Source: Candidatus Merdivivens pullistercoris (GTDB lineage Bacteria > Bacteroidota > Bacteroidia > Bacteroidales > UBA932). Taken from it: 35,184 bases of DNA. Of the stretch, positions 34,733-35,184 are shown piece after piece (the stretch's first letter is position 1; each line of letters opens with the position of its first letter). Under the pieces are notes generated by a model. The model had not been told where the DNA came from. It worked only from the letters and a program-made list of their open reading frames with translations, and made no database searches. The translations under genes and the position numbers were made by a program. The stretch covers positions 1-35,184 of the forward strand of contig JADIME010000009.1 in the NCBI GenBank assembly GCA_017694935.1, written 5' to 3'.

Positions 34733-35184
34733 AAAACGGAATTTGCCGGAGCGGCAGAACTTAATTTATTGTGCTGTAACTTGATGATAATGCGCGAGTT
34801 GTAAAATATTGCCAATTTTCAGTTGCTCCAGCAGGTGTGTTTTTGCATGTCTGCTGGAGCATGCCGACTTAACTTGCACCGGCGTGATGTATTGATTTAC
34901 AGGATTTTGTGCAAATTTAACAATTTGCGGCTGCTCCAGGAAATTCCATGAATAGCATTAGTTAGTGCAATGTCGTATTCTTGGGGGGGAAAGTGGACCG
35001 ATTTGTCGCGAAATCGTAGCACTTTTTCCCCCCCCCCCCTCCCCGGTACAGACCGGGCGGGCGCCCGTTCCCTCCTTGCGAGGCATGCCATGCCACTGTC
35101 GGCTTCTGCGATATTTGCCTACGGCAGAAATACGGTTCACGCCTCGGCCATGCAAGCCGTCAGGCTTGCAGGCATGTTCCGCCC
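34733..35184 (-). repeat. modular hairpin-rich dispersed repeat, copy B (runs off the end)
   Basis: Reverse-complement copy of the repeat at 17963-18556. Shared blocks in order: GCTCCGGCAAATTCC (34733 side), TTACAACT, the central hairpin (34825-34860), GGCATGCTCCAGCA, CCGCAAATTGT, AAGAATACGACATTGCAC (34966-34983), the G:C-stem hairpin (34983-35040, with 7 G against 12 C), GTACCGGGG, and GCCGAGGCGTGAACCGTAT with GCAGAAGCCGA near the end. Identity is about three quarters by eye in the AT-rich part. Only one of the two G:C-stem hairpins of copy A is present. The element is cut by the window edge. Confidence 0.85.

Overview
The window looks like chromosomal DNA of a gut-type Bacteroidota (Bacteroidales). 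The evidence is TAnnTTTG-type -7 promoter boxes, lipoprotein and TonB-dependent receptor genes, a BtuB/BtuG-type vitamin B12 uptake operon, a serine-type sulfatase beside its anaerobic maturase, and a short dispersed palindromic repeat of a kind common in this phylum. The canonical L-ornithine carbamoyltransferase (SMG loop) argues against Bacteroides itself, which uses a succinylornithine enzyme. An Alistipes-like relative is possible but not proven.

Layout. 1-2.4 kb: an FtsX/MacB-type ABC permease (+). 2.5-8.0 kb: a tripartite heavy-metal RND efflux operon read leftwards (His-rich adaptor, CusA/CzcA-like pump, TolC-like channel). 8.1-9.4 kb: a DUF2130 coiled-coil protein with a nuclease-like D...ExK motif. 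9.4-12.6 kb: an AT-rich type II restriction-modification island (C5-cytosine methyltransferase, then an MvaI/BcnI-like endonuclease). 12.6-15.4 kb: a serine-type sulfatase and its radical-SAM maturase, divergent from a 34-bp palindrome that carries a promoter box on each strand. 15.4-18.0 kb: a 124-bp hairpin element, 5-formyltetrahydrofolate cyclo-ligase, DUF2752, CD225/dispanin and a CDF metal exporter. 18.0-18.6 kb: a complex hairpin-rich repeat. 18.6-24.2 kb: a B12 operon read leftwards (cobalamin riboswitch, btuB, btuG, and a PKD-repeat lipoprotein that is a BtuH candidate). 24.4-32.6 kb: argF, then uvrB, a RelA/SpoT homologue and uvrA in a tight rightward row. 32.6-33.6 kb: an M28-type peptidase with an altered catalytic residue. 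33.7-34.1 kb: a 392-bp segment bounded by perfect 20-bp inverted repeats. 34.1-34.6 kb: a small secreted protein resembling fulvocin C-related proteins. 34.7 kb to the end: a second, inverted copy of the 18-kb repeat.

The functional groups are metal efflux, foreign-DNA restriction, sulfated-glycan desulfation, corrinoid scavenging under riboswitch control, and nucleotide excision repair joined to (p)ppGpp signalling. The most unusual material is non-coding. One is the modular dispersed repeat, whose two copies are inverted and whose central hairpin loop is flipped relative to its flanks. The other is a recurring TAATTTTGCGGATAAT motif found as outward-facing inverted pairs and single copies in front of several genes.
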